Source: Nevskia sp.
GTDB lineage: Bacteria > Pseudomonadota > Gammaproteobacteria > Nevskiales > Nevskiaceae
DNA: 64,000 bases
Direction of reading: 5' to 3'
NCBI GenBank assembly: GCA_031291075.1
Contig: JARLJS010000088.1
Coordinates: 1 to 64,000, forward strand
The notes below the pieces were generated by a model, which had not been told where the DNA came from, searched no databases, and saw nothing but the letters and a program-made list of their open reading frames with translations. Within the stretch, counting starts at the first letter, position 1. Each line of letters begins with the position of its first letter. A program made the translations under genes and the position numbers. Below, piece after piece: positions 29,734 through 39,300 of the stretch.

Positions 29734-30816
29734 TCACACCAGAACTTTGCCGTTGCGCACGAACGGCGGTTTGACCTCGCGCGCCGCCAGCCACTGGCCG
29801 CGGATCTCCACTTCATAGGGGCCGGCCGCCGCAGCAGGGACCCGGGCCAGGGCGACCGAGCCCTTGAGGGTGGGCGCGAAGCCCCCACTGGTCACCTCGC
29901 CTCGCTCGCCGTTGGCGGAGCGCACCGGCATGTGCGCGCGCACCACGCCGCGGCCTTCGAGCACCAGTCCCACGCAGCGCCGCGGCGGGGCCTGACGCTG
30001 CGCCTCCAGTGCCCGGCGGCCGATGAAATCGCGCTCCTCCGGCTGCCAGGCGACGGTCCAGGCCAGGCCGCATTCGAGCGGGCTGACCGTATCGTCCATG
30101 TCCTGGCCGTACAGGTTCATGCCGGCTTCCAGCCGCAGCGTATCGCGCGCGCCCAGGCCGCAGGGCTTGACGCCGGCGGCCAGCAGCGCGGACCACAGAT
30201 CGACGAGCTGCGTGTGCGGCAGGATCAGCTCGAACCCGTCCTCGCCGGTATAACCGGTGCGGGCAACGAAGCGCTCGTCCTCCCAGGCGGCGCTGAACGG
30301 CCCCAGCGCCAGCGCCCGCGGCGCCAGCGAAGGCGGCAGCAGGGCGCCGACCCGCTCGCGCGCCTGCGGGCCCTGCACCGCCAGGATCCCAAGGTCATCG
30401 CGGTGCCGTACCTCGACGCCGTAGCCCGGCGCATGCTGCCCGATCCAGGCGAGGTCCTTGGCAGTGGTGCCGGCGTTGACGACCAGGCGGAAGCTGCGCT
30501 CGTCGACGAAATAGACGATGAGATCGTCAATGACGCCGCCGGCGTCGTTCAGCATGCAGGAATACAGGGCCTTGCCGGGGGCCTTCAGCTTGGCCACGTC
30601 GTTGGCGAGCAGCCGGCGCAGGAACTCACGCGTGCGCTCGCCGCGCAGGTCCACCACCGCCATGTGGGCCACGTCGAACATGCCGGCCCCCGCGCGCACG
30701 GCGTGATGCTCGTCAAGCTGGGAGGCGTACTGGATCGGCATCTCCCAACCGGCGAAATCGACCAGTTTGGCGCCGAGCGCCTGGTGCTGGGCATGGAGTG
30801 CGGTTTTTTTGAGCAT
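29734..30816 (-). CDS. gcvT: Glycine cleavage system aminomethyltransferase (T protein)
   Basis: 360 residues from the ATG at 30816. It releases ammonia and loads the methylene group onto tetrahydrofolate. Family blocks: DFAGWEMPIQY near the N-terminus, DVAHMAVVDLRG, a GYTGEDGFEL folate-site motif, and LRLEAGMNLYGQDMDD. The frame continues upstream through the riboswitch, but that part is RNA, not protein. First gene of the gcvT-H-PA-tpx-PB group. Confidence 0.97.
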   Translation of the reverse strand: MLKKTALHAQHQALGAKLVDFAGWEMPIQYASQLDEHHAVRAGAGMFDVAHMAVVDLRGERTREFLRRLLANDVAKLKAPGKALYSCMLNDAGGVIDDLIVYFVDERSFRLVVNAGTTAKDLAWIGQHAPGYGVEVRHRDDLGILAVQGPQARERVGALLPPSLAPRALALGPFSAAWEDERFVARTGYTGEDGFELILPHTQLVDLWSALLAAGVKPCGLGARDTLRLEAGMNLYGQDMDDTVSPLECGLAWTVAWQPEERDFIGRRALEAQRQAPPRRCVGLVLEGRGVVRAHMPVRSANGERGEVTSGGFAPTLKGSVALARVPAAAAGPYEVEIRGQWLAAREVKPPFVRNGKVLV

Positions 30817-30861
30817 GCGGTTCGGACAGGCAAGTGAAAACGACAATTGCTTCGAACCGCC

Positions 30862-31043
30862 CCTCTGTCTTGGTACCTGAGAGTTGGAGGTCCGCTTACG
30901 AGGACCCTTGCCCCATCGGTGGGTCGCGCCGAGGGCGCGGCCTCTCTCCAGAGTTGGCTTAAGCAGCGCGCTCCTTTTGCCTGAGCGATTCCGGGCGGTT
31001 TTGCGCCTTCGGCGCCGTCCATTTGCGGGACGGTCTCTCGCGC
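30862..31043 (-). promoter_or_regulatory. Tandem glycine riboswitch upstream of gcvT
   Basis: Read on the minus strand, aptamer 1 (31043-30965) begins gcgcgagagaccg, continues cgccgaaggcgcaa, and ends cggaatcgctcaggcaaaag. Aptamer 2 (about 30955-30862) begins actctggagagagg, continues caccgatggggcaag, and ends actctcaggtaccaagacag. These are the conserved GAGAG, CCGA-GGGGCAA and CUCAGGYAAA/CAGGUACC words of the two-aptamer glycine riboswitch. It should activate gcvT-H-PA-tpx-PB when glycine is abundant. About 45 bases separate aptamer 2 from the gcvT start. Confidence 0.92.
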
Positions 31044-31219
31044 GTTGCTTGTGCCGGGGAGCACTATACCCTGTGAGCGTGATGCTTCCAACAAGCAAGT
31101 AAAGCGTCACCGCCATCTATGGCGAGACTTCTATCTATTCGGGAAACCCCGGCCCGGCCGTCCTGGCCGGGCGTTCAGAATCGCGCGAAGCTGCGCTTCG
31201 CAAGCAGCGATTCTGAACC
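30981..31219. repeat. 239-base tandem duplication, gcvT-proximal copy
   Basis: This unit runs from the ctgagcgattccgggcgg part of glycine aptamer 1 through the gcv promoter to a strong hairpin (gttcagaatcgc 31173-31184 / gcgattctgaac 31207-31218, with gcgaagc-tgc-gcttcgc nested inside) and is repeated directly at 31220-31458. The proximal copy joins to intact riboswitch sequence at 30980. Confidence 0.9.
31063..31091 (-). promoter_or_regulatory. Promoter of the gcv operon
   Basis: On the minus strand a TTGGAA -35 (31091-31086) and TATAGT -10 (31068-31063) are separated by exactly 17 bases. The predicted start lies about 15-20 bases before aptamer 1 of the glycine riboswitch. The sequence is present again in the tandem duplicate at 31302-31330. 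Confidence 0.75.
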
Positions 31220-31458
31220 CTGAGCGATTCCGGGCGGTTTTGCGCCTTCGGCGCCGTCCATGTGCGGGACGGTCTCTCGCGCGTTGCTTGTGCCGGAGAG
31301 CACTATACCTTGTGAGCGTGATGCTTCCAACAAGCAAAAAAGCGTCACCGCCATCCATGGCGAGACTTCAATCTATTCGGGAAACCCCGGCCCGGCCGTC
31401 CTGGCCGGGCGTTCAGAATCGCGCGAAGCTGCGCTTCGCAAGCAGCGATTCTGAACCC
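31220..31458. repeat. 239-base tandem duplication, distal copy with truncated aptamer and second promoter
   Basis: Direct repeat of 30981-31219 with only scattered differences (for example tgtgcggg for tttgcggg, and caaaaaagcg for caagtaaagcg). It contains the same promoter hexamers on the minus strand (31330-31325 and 31307-31302, 17-base spacer). Those should transcribe the first part of glycine aptamer 1 only, since the unit ends at ctcag before aptamer 1 closes and aptamer 2 begins. It also repeats the 31412-31457 hairpin. Confidence 0.9.
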
Positions 31459-31485
31459 TGAGCGCAAAAAAACGTCACCGCCAAG
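31459..31485. repeat. Third, partial copy edge of the tandem duplication
   Basis: After the second copy, ctgagcg restarts the unit and is followed by caaaaaaacgtcaccgcca, which matches the caaaaaagcgtcaccgcca of the unit interior (31335-31352). A third copy has apparently been reduced by deletion to its two ends. The remaining 31486-31584 shows nothing recognisable. Confidence 0.6.
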
Positions 31486-31584
31486 CGTGCCTCCAAGCCA
31501 CGCTGCTGCGACGCATCAAACCGAACCGGATCAGCGGCTTCTCTCCAGCATCCCCCGTGGTGTGAACTACCCCGCATATAGGTG

Positions 31585-31613
31585 TTGGAACACCCTGGAC
31601 GCTCGGCTATAGT
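31585..31613 (+). promoter_or_regulatory. Promoter of the two-partner secretion operon
   Basis: TTGGAA at 31585-31590 and TATAGT at 31608-31613 with a 17-base spacer, pointing toward tpsB, whose start codon is at 31696. The hexamers and spacing are identical to those of the divergent gcv promoter. The leader of about 75 bases includes a small ggaat-catc-attcc hairpin. Confidence 0.65.
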
Positions 31614-31695
31614 GCCTGTTCGCCGTTTCGTACGACTACGACAGAGGGCCCAGGCGAGCGGCGGTTCCGGAATCATCATTCCAGTCGGGGGTTGC

Positions 31696-33333
31696 ATGCA
31701 CGCAGTGATCGCGGGACGACGGCTCTTGATTGCGGCGGGGCTGACACTCGCTTCAGGGTTTGTACACGCGGCTCCCCCCGCCCCGCCCACTCCCGGGGCG
31801 ATCGGCGAAACCCTGAAGCAACCTCCGGCCCTGCAGCCGCCTCCTCCGGCGCCCCAGATTGGTGCGCCCGAGCGGCAGGCGCCGACCGCGCCGGCGCGGG
31901 GCGCGACGCTCACCGTCTCCCACTTCGTCTTCAGCGGCAACACGCTATACAGCCAGGATGAACTGGCCGGGTTGATCGCGGACTACCTGAACAAACCGAT
32001 CACCCTGGCACAGGTCTACGAAGCGGCCGACAAGGTGTCGGACTTCTACGTGCGCCACGGTTACTCGCTCGCCAGCGTCACGGTGCCGGCACAGAAGGTG
32101 AAGGACGGCACGATCCGGCTGGAGGTGATCGAGGGGCGCGTGGGCAAGATCGGCTTCGAAGGCAACAGCCGCTACCACGACGGCCTGTTGCGCGGCTTCG
32201 TCAGCCACACACATCCGGACCAGGTCTACCAGTCCGCCCCGCTCGAGAAGGACCTGCAGACGCTCAACAGCCTGCCCGGCCTGGCGGCGCGCGCGGTGAT
32301 CCAGCCGGGCACCGACTACGGCACCAGCGACGTGATGGTGAAGGTCCAGGAGGATCCGATCGACGGCTACGCGGTGCTCGACAACTATGGCCGCAAGGAC
32401 TCGGGCCAGTACCGGGTATCGGCCTCGGTGACGGTCAACAATCCCTTCGAGGTGGCCGACCAGTTGCAGGTGCTGGGCACGCATGCCGACGCCAATCTGC
32501 TGAACTACGGCTACGTCGACTACAACGTGCCGATCGGCTACGGCGGCCTGCGGTTCGATGCCAACTACGGCCACGCCTACTTCAAGACGCCGGCATTCCT
32601 CACCAGCGGCAAGAACAACAACCTGCAGCTGAGCCTGATGCAGCCGTTCTGGCGTACCCCCGTCGATCAGCTGACGGCGTCGGCCGGCCTGATCCACACC
32701 GACGCCAACGCCCTGCTGTCGGGCGTGCCGATCCCCGGCACCTCCGCCAACGTCAACCTGCTCAACCTGGGCGCGACCTATTCGCACATCTGGTCGAACT
32801 CGGCGGTGACGCAGTACATCGGCAGCCTGCACACCAATTTCAACCAGTCCGACGCCGGCGATCTGAACCGCCGCGAGCGCCTGCGCCTGGAAATCAACGC
32901 GCAGCACCTGCAGCCGCTGCCCTGGTGGAAGCTGCAGGCGCTGGCGCAGGTGGACGGCGTGTACTCGCCCGACCCGCTGGTGGACACCGAGCAGTTCTCG
33001 ATCGGCGGTCCCACCAGCATCCGCGGCTTTCCGGCCTCCGAAGCCCGCGGTGACCGCGGCTTCTTCGGCCAGTTCACGCTGAGGCGGCCGTTCGCCGCCG
33101 GTCCGGTCAGCCTGGTGCCGCGCATCTACGCCGATAGCGGACGGGTCAAGACCCTGGGCTTCGCCCCCACCCCGGACACCAGCAACAGCCTCACCAGCGC
33201 CGGCCTCGGCAGCGACGTGATCTACCGCACTCTCGACCTCAAGGTCGACTGGGCCTACCCGTTGGACAGCCGCCCGGTAAGCGATGGCCGCGATCACGGC
33301 CGCGTCTACGCCGCGCTGACCGCGGGATTCTGA
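31696..33333 (+). CDS. TpsB outer-membrane transporter (ShlB/FhaC/HecB family)
   Basis: 545 residues. A signal peptide (RRLLIAAGLTLASGFVHA) is followed by a Pro-rich linker (about 25-60). Two POTRA domains follow, the first beginning LTVSHFVFSGNTLYSQDEL and the second IGFEGNSRYHDGLLRGF. The C-terminal half is a 16-strand-type barrel with the FhaC lid motif as GGPTSIRGFPASE (VRGF-like IRGF). TpsB proteins export their large TpsA partner across the outer membrane; the giant adhesin gene begins ten bases downstream. ATG at 31696 chosen because the signal peptide follows it at once. Confidence 0.94.
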   Translation: MHAVIAGRRLLIAAGLTLASGFVHAAPPAPPTPGAIGETLKQPPALQPPPPAPQIGAPERQAPTAPARGATLTVSHFVFSGNTLYSQDELAGLIADYLNKPITLAQVYEAADKVSDFYVRHGYSLASVTVPAQKVKDGTIRLEVIEGRVGKIGFEGNSRYHDGLLRGFVSHTHPDQVYQSAPLEKDLQTLNSLPGLAARAVIQPGTDYGTSDVMVKVQEDPIDGYAVLDNYGRKDSGQYRVSASVTVNNPFEVADQLQVLGTHADANLLNYGYVDYNVPIGYGGLRFDANYGHAYFKTPAFLTSGKNNNLQLSLMQPFWRTPVDQLTASAGLIHTDANALLSGVPIPGTSANVNLLNLGATYSHIWSNSAVTQYIGSLHTNFNQSDAGDLNRRERLRLEINAQHLQPLPWWKLQALAQVDGVYSPDPLVDTEQFSIGGPTSIRGFPASEARGDRGFFGQFTLRRPFAAGPVSLVPRIYADSGRVKTLGFAPTPDTSNSLTSAGLGSDVIYRTLDLKVDWAYPLDSRPVSDGRDHGRVYAALTAGF

Positions 33334-33343
33334 GGAACACCCG

Positions 33344-36300
33344 ATGAGCAAGCACTCCCTCCGGACCAAGCGCCTGCCGATTCCGGCGGCGATCTCGCGG
33401 GTCTTCGCCGCGGCCTCGCTGCTGGCGCCCGGCCTGGCCCTGGCCAACCCCAGCGGCGGCGTGGTGGCGGCCGGCCAGGCCACCATCAGCAATCCCTCGG
33501 CCAACGGCACCGTCGTCAACCAGGGCAGCAACTCCGCCGTCATCAACTGGCAGCAGTTCAGCATCGGCGGCCACGAGTACGTGCAGTTCGTGCAGCCCTC
33601 GTCCAGCAGCGTGGTGCTCAACCGCGTCATCGGCGGCTCGCCGTCGCAGATCTTCGGCAGCCTGTCGGCCAACGGCCGGGTGTTCCTGCTCAACCCGCAG
33701 GGTGTGATGTTCGCGCCGGGCGCACAGCTCGACGTCGGCGGCCTGGTGGCCTCGACGATGAATATCAAGGACCAGGATTTCATGGCCGGCCGCTACCAGC
33801 TGGCCGGCAGCAGCGCGCCGGGCGCTGCGGTGACCAACGCCGGCACCATCCGCGCCGCCGATGGCGGCTTCGTGGTGCTGGCCGGCGACCAGGTGAAGAA
33901 CACCGGCCTGATCCAGGCCAGGCTGGGCCAGGTGGTGCTGGCCAGCGGCTCGGCCACTACCCTGAACCTGGACGGCAGCGGCCTGGTGAGCTTTGCCGTG
34001 ACCAAGGCGGCGCTGTCGCAACAGGCCGGGGTGGACAACGCCGGGCAGATCATCGCCGACGGCGGCAAGGTGGTGATGACGGCCCAGACCGCCCATAACC
34101 TGGTGAGCAGCGCGGTCAACAACACCGGGCTGGTGCGTGCCCAGGGCATCGCCGAGCACGACGGCGAGATCGAGCTGACCGCCAGCGGCGGCGACATCGC
34201 CGACAGCGGCACGCTGAATGCCAGTAGCGCCGGCGGCAACGGCGGCAAGGTGACGGTGCACGGCGACGCCGACATCGATATCCAGCAGGGCGCGCAGATC
34301 CTGGCCGGCGGCGCCAGCCAGGGCGGCGCCGTCAGCGTGGTGGCCGACGGCACCCTCAACACCCGCACCGGCTCGCTGATCGACGTGCGCGGCAACAACG
34401 GCCCCGGCGGCTTCACCGAGCTGTCCGGCCACGGCAACCTGGCGGTGCGCGGCGACCTGCAGCTGGGCCAGGGCGGCACCCTGCTGATCGACCCGACCAA
34501 TCTCACCGTGGCCGCCGGTTCCGGCGGCAGCGGCAGCGCCGGCGGCAATGCCACAGTGTTCCAGAACACTGTGCAGACCACCCTGCAGCAGGGTGCCAAC
34601 GTGCAGCTGGTGGCCAGCAACAGCATCACCGTCGGCAACCTGGCCGTCGCCGGCAACACCAGCGGTGTGCTCAACGGCCAGAACGCCGGCAAGGGCGGCT
34701 CGCTGCTGCTGGGCATCGGCAGCGTCAGCGGCGGCGGCAACCTGGGCGTGGGCGGCGGCTACAGCGAGGGCAGCAGCGGCACCATCAGCTTCGTCAATTC
34801 CAAGGACACCATCACGTTGGACGGCCAGCTGACGATCGACGCCGGCAGCAGCGGCGGCACGGTCAATGTCGGCAGCCTGACCGGAAGCCAGGTCAACGTC
34901 AAAGGACTTGGCGGCGTGACGGCACGCAACCTGATCGCGACGCGGGGCAGTGTCACCCTCAACGCGAATTCCGGCAGCATCGCCACCGGCAATCTCACCG
35001 CCGCCCAGGGCAGCGTCAACATCACCAATACCGGCGGCGGCATCGCCGTCGGCAACCTCATTGCGACTTCCAGCGGCAGCAGCGGCGCCAGCGCCAGCGT
35101 CACCGCCTATTCCGCCGGCGGCATCAGCACCGGCAGCGTCACCGCCGCCGCCTCGGCCAAGGGCAACGTCGGCTCCGCCAGCGCCAATGTCTCGCTCAAC
35201 GCGAACTACTACGGCTCCAACAGCGGCGACCTGGTCGTCAACGGCCCCGTCGCGGTAAGTGCCAGCACCGCCGCGTCGAGCTACTCTGCGAGCGCGACGG
35301 CCAGCCTGAACGACTACAACGGCAGCGTGAACGTCGGCACCAACGCCATCGTCACCAACGCCAGTGGCGGCTCGAACCTCAGCGGCGGCAACGTCGCCGT
35401 TTATGCCGCCAACGGCGGCAACGTCAGCGTCGGCGGCATCGTCGCGACCAACAGCGCCATCAGCATCAATACCAGCGGAGGCGGTGGCATCACCCTGGGC
35501 TCGCTCTCCGGCGGCAGCTACGGCAGCCTGACCGCGGTCAACCTGACGTCATCCGGCAAGCTGACGCTCGGCAACAACTCCATCACCGCCGGGAACATCT
35601 CCATCTCCGCCGCCGCGGGTAATGTCAGCTTCGGCGCGCTGACCGCCAACTTCGGCAATATCAGTGTCAGCACCAGCGGCAGCGGCGGCAACATCACCCT
35701 GGGCAACGTCTCGGGCAGTTCCGCCTTCGGCCTGAACAACCTCACGGTGAACGCCTCGGGCGGGCTCAGCATCGGATCCGGCGTCAGCGCCGCCCAGATC
35801 AGCCTCAGCGCTTCCGGCGGCAAACTGAGCACCGGCGACCTTACCGCCAGCAACGGCAGCATCAGCCTCAGCGACACCGGCGGCGCCATCACTGCCGGCA
35901 ACCTGTCCGCCAGGTTTGCGGGAGAAGGCGGCAGCAGCACGGCCACCATCACCGCCTACTCCGCCGGCGGCATCAGCGTGGGCAGCGTCGGCACCTCGGC
36001 GCAGACCTCCAATCCCAGCGGCTACGCCAATGCCGGCATCTCGCTGAACGCCAACTATTACGGCTCCAACAGCGGCGACCTGGTGATCGCCGGCCCGGTC
36101 AACGCCGTGGCCAATGTCTCCGGCAACACGGTGACGGCCAGCGCCGCCGTGACCCTCAACGACTATCACGGCAACGTCAACCTCGGCGGCAACGGCGTCA
36201 GCACCAACGCCAGCGGCGGCGCCACCGTCAGCGGCGGCAACATCGCGGTCTACGCCGCCAACGGCAACATCGTCGCCGGCAACCTGCTGGCCATCAACAG

Positions 36301-39300
36301 CGCCATCAGCGCCAGCGCCAATGGCACCGGCGGCAGCATCGCCGTGGGCACGCTGTCCGGCACCGGCAGCTATGGCGGAGCGCTCAGCGCGGTCAGCCTG
36401 TCGTCGAGCGGTTCGCTGTCGACGGCCACCACCACGATCACGGCCGGAACGATTTCGATCTCCGCCGGTGCCGGCAACCTGGTGTTCGGCAACCTCACCG
36501 CCAGCAACGGCTCGATCAGCCTCACCGACAGCGGCGGCAATATCACCGCCGGCAACCTGTCCGCCACCTCGATCAGCACCGCCGGCAGCAGCGCCAACGC
36601 CACCATCAGCGCCTCCTCCGCTGGCGCCATCAGCGTGGGCAGCGTGAGCAGCAACGCCCAGGCGACCGGCAACGTCGGCTACGCCAGCTCGAGCATCACG
36701 CTTTACGCCAACAACTACGGCTCCAACAGCGGCGACCTGGTGCTTGGTGGACCGGTCAACGCCATCGCCGCCACCTCGGCCCCGGCTGCCAGCGGGTACT
36801 ACGCCAGCGCGCAGGTGACCCTGAACAACTACCGCGGCAACGTCAACGCGGGCAGCAACGCCGTCACGGCGATGGCCACCGGTGGCAGCACCGGCAACGG
36901 CTCCGGCCTCAACTTCTACACCGGCAACGGCGGCAGCATCGCCGCCGGCAACCTGAGTGCCGCCAACGGCACCATCAACGTCAACAGCAGCGGCAATGTC
37001 ACGGTGGGCACGCTGTCCGGAGGTTCCGGCGGAGTCCTGAGCAGTCTGAGCCTGTCGTCGAGCGGCACGCTCTCCACCGCCGGCGGGAACATCACCGCCG
37101 GAACCATCACGGTTTCCGCCGGCGCCGGAAACCTGAGCTTCGGCGACCTGACCTCCACCAACGGCTCGATCAGCCTGACCGACAGCGGCGGCGGCATCAC
37201 TGCCGGCAACCTGTCCGCCACCTCGATCAGCCCCACCAGCAGTGCCAACGCCACCATCAGCGCCTCGTCCGCGGGCGCCATCACCGTGGGCAGCGTCACC
37301 AGCAACGCCCAGGCCGCCGGCAACGTCGGCTACGCCAGTTCGAACATCACGCTTTACGCCAACAACTACGGCAGCAACAGCGGCGACCTGGTGATCAATG
37401 GACCGGTCAGCGCCGTCGCCAGCACCGCGGCCCCGGCCGCCACGGGTTATACCGCCAGCGCACAGGTGACCCTGTACGACTACCGCGGCAACGTGAGCGC
37501 CGGCAGCAACGCCGTCACCGCCATGGCCACCGGCGGCAACACCAGTAACGGCTCCAGCATCAACTTCTACACCGGCAATGGCGGCAACATCGCTGCCGGC
37601 AACCTGACCGCCACCAACGGCACCATCAGCGCCAACGGCAGCGGCAACATCACGCTGGGCACGCTCTCCGGCGGCAGCTATGGCGGGGTCCTGACCAACG
37701 TAAACCTGTCGGCGGGGGGCGCGCTGACTTCCGCCAGCAGCAACATCACCGCCGGCGTCATCAGCTTGACCGCTGGCGCCGGGAACCTGAGCTTCGGCAA
37801 CCTGACCTCCACCAACGGCTCGATCAGTCTCGCCGATAGCGGCGGCAGCATCACCGCCGGCAATCTGTCCGCCAGTTCGATCAGCTCCACCAACAGCGTC
37901 AATGCCAGCATCAGCGCCTACTCCGCCGGCGCCATCACCGTGGGCAGCGTCACCAGCAACGCCCAGGCCACCGGCAACGTCGGCTATGCCAGTTCGAGCA
38001 TCACGCTCTACGCCAACAATTATGGCTCCACCAGTACCGGCGACCTGACAATCGGCGGGCCGGTCAACGCCGTCGCCGCCACCGCGGCTCCTGCCGGCAG
38101 CGGTTACACCGCCAGCGCGCAGGTGACCCTGAACGACTACCGCGGCAACGTGAACCTGGGCGGCAACTCCGTCACGGCCATGGCCAGCGGCGGCAACACC
38201 ATCAACGGCTCCAGCCTCAGCCTCTACGCCGGTAACGGCGGCAGCATCGCCGCCGGCAACCTCACCGCCGTGAACGGCAGCATCAATGCCAGCACCAGCG
38301 GCACCGGCGGCAACATCGCCGTCGGCACGATTTCCGGCGGCAGCGGCGCGCTCAGTTCGGTCAACCTGTCGGCTTCCGGCGCCTTGTCGACGGCCAATAC
38401 CTCCATCACGGCAGGCACCATCAATCTGTCCGCCGGCGCGGGCACGCTGAGCTTCGGCGCCCTCACTGCCAGCAGCGGCGGTGTCAACGTCAGCAACAGC
38501 GGCGGAAATATTACAGGCGGCATGGTTTCGGCCCCCGGCGGCGGCATCCAGATCACCGACAGCGGCGGCACCGTCACCACGGGCGACCTGACTGCCGGCA
38601 ACGGTTCGATTTACTTGTCCGACACCACCGGCGGCATCACGGCCGGCAATCTCTCGGCGAGTTCCAGCAGTTCCATCGGCAGCGCCACCGCGACGATCAC
38701 CGCGTACTCTGGCGGCGGCATTTCGCTGGGCAGCGTCACCACCAATGCCCGTGCGACGGGTAACGTCGGCTACGCCTCCGGAGACATTAATCTCAACGCC
38801 AATTACTACAGTTCCAACAGCGGCGACTTGGTGATTGCGGGCCCGGTCAACGCCATGGCGAGTATCGGCGCTCCGTTCGGCAGCGGCTATAGCTCCAGCG
38901 CGCAGGTGACCCTGAACAACTACCGCGGCAACGTGAACCTTGGCAAGAACGGCGTCACGACCAACGTGAGTGGCGGCGGGATCAGCAGCAATGATGACGT
39001 CAACATCTACGCCAGCAACGGCGGCAATATTATTACCGGCAAACTCAATGTAATGGCCGGTGCAGTCAGCGTCACCACCAGCGGGGGCGGCGGAATCGCC
39101 CTGGGCGGACTCATCGGTGGCAGCATGAACGGCGCCGACGCGGGCGAGCTGACGTCGGTCAACCTGTCCTCGTCTGGGACGCTGAGCGTAGCGCAGCAAC
39201 GCATTCTCGCCGGCAACATCACCCTCTCGGCCGGCACCGGCAACATCAGCTTTGGCGGTTTGACGACCACCTTCGGCGGCAACGTCAGTGTTACCACCAG

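Noticed and set aside
31072-31205. Duplicated segment as an insertion sequence
   Set aside because: No transposase gene or terminal repeats; the boundaries fit a simple tandem duplication of promoter plus leader.
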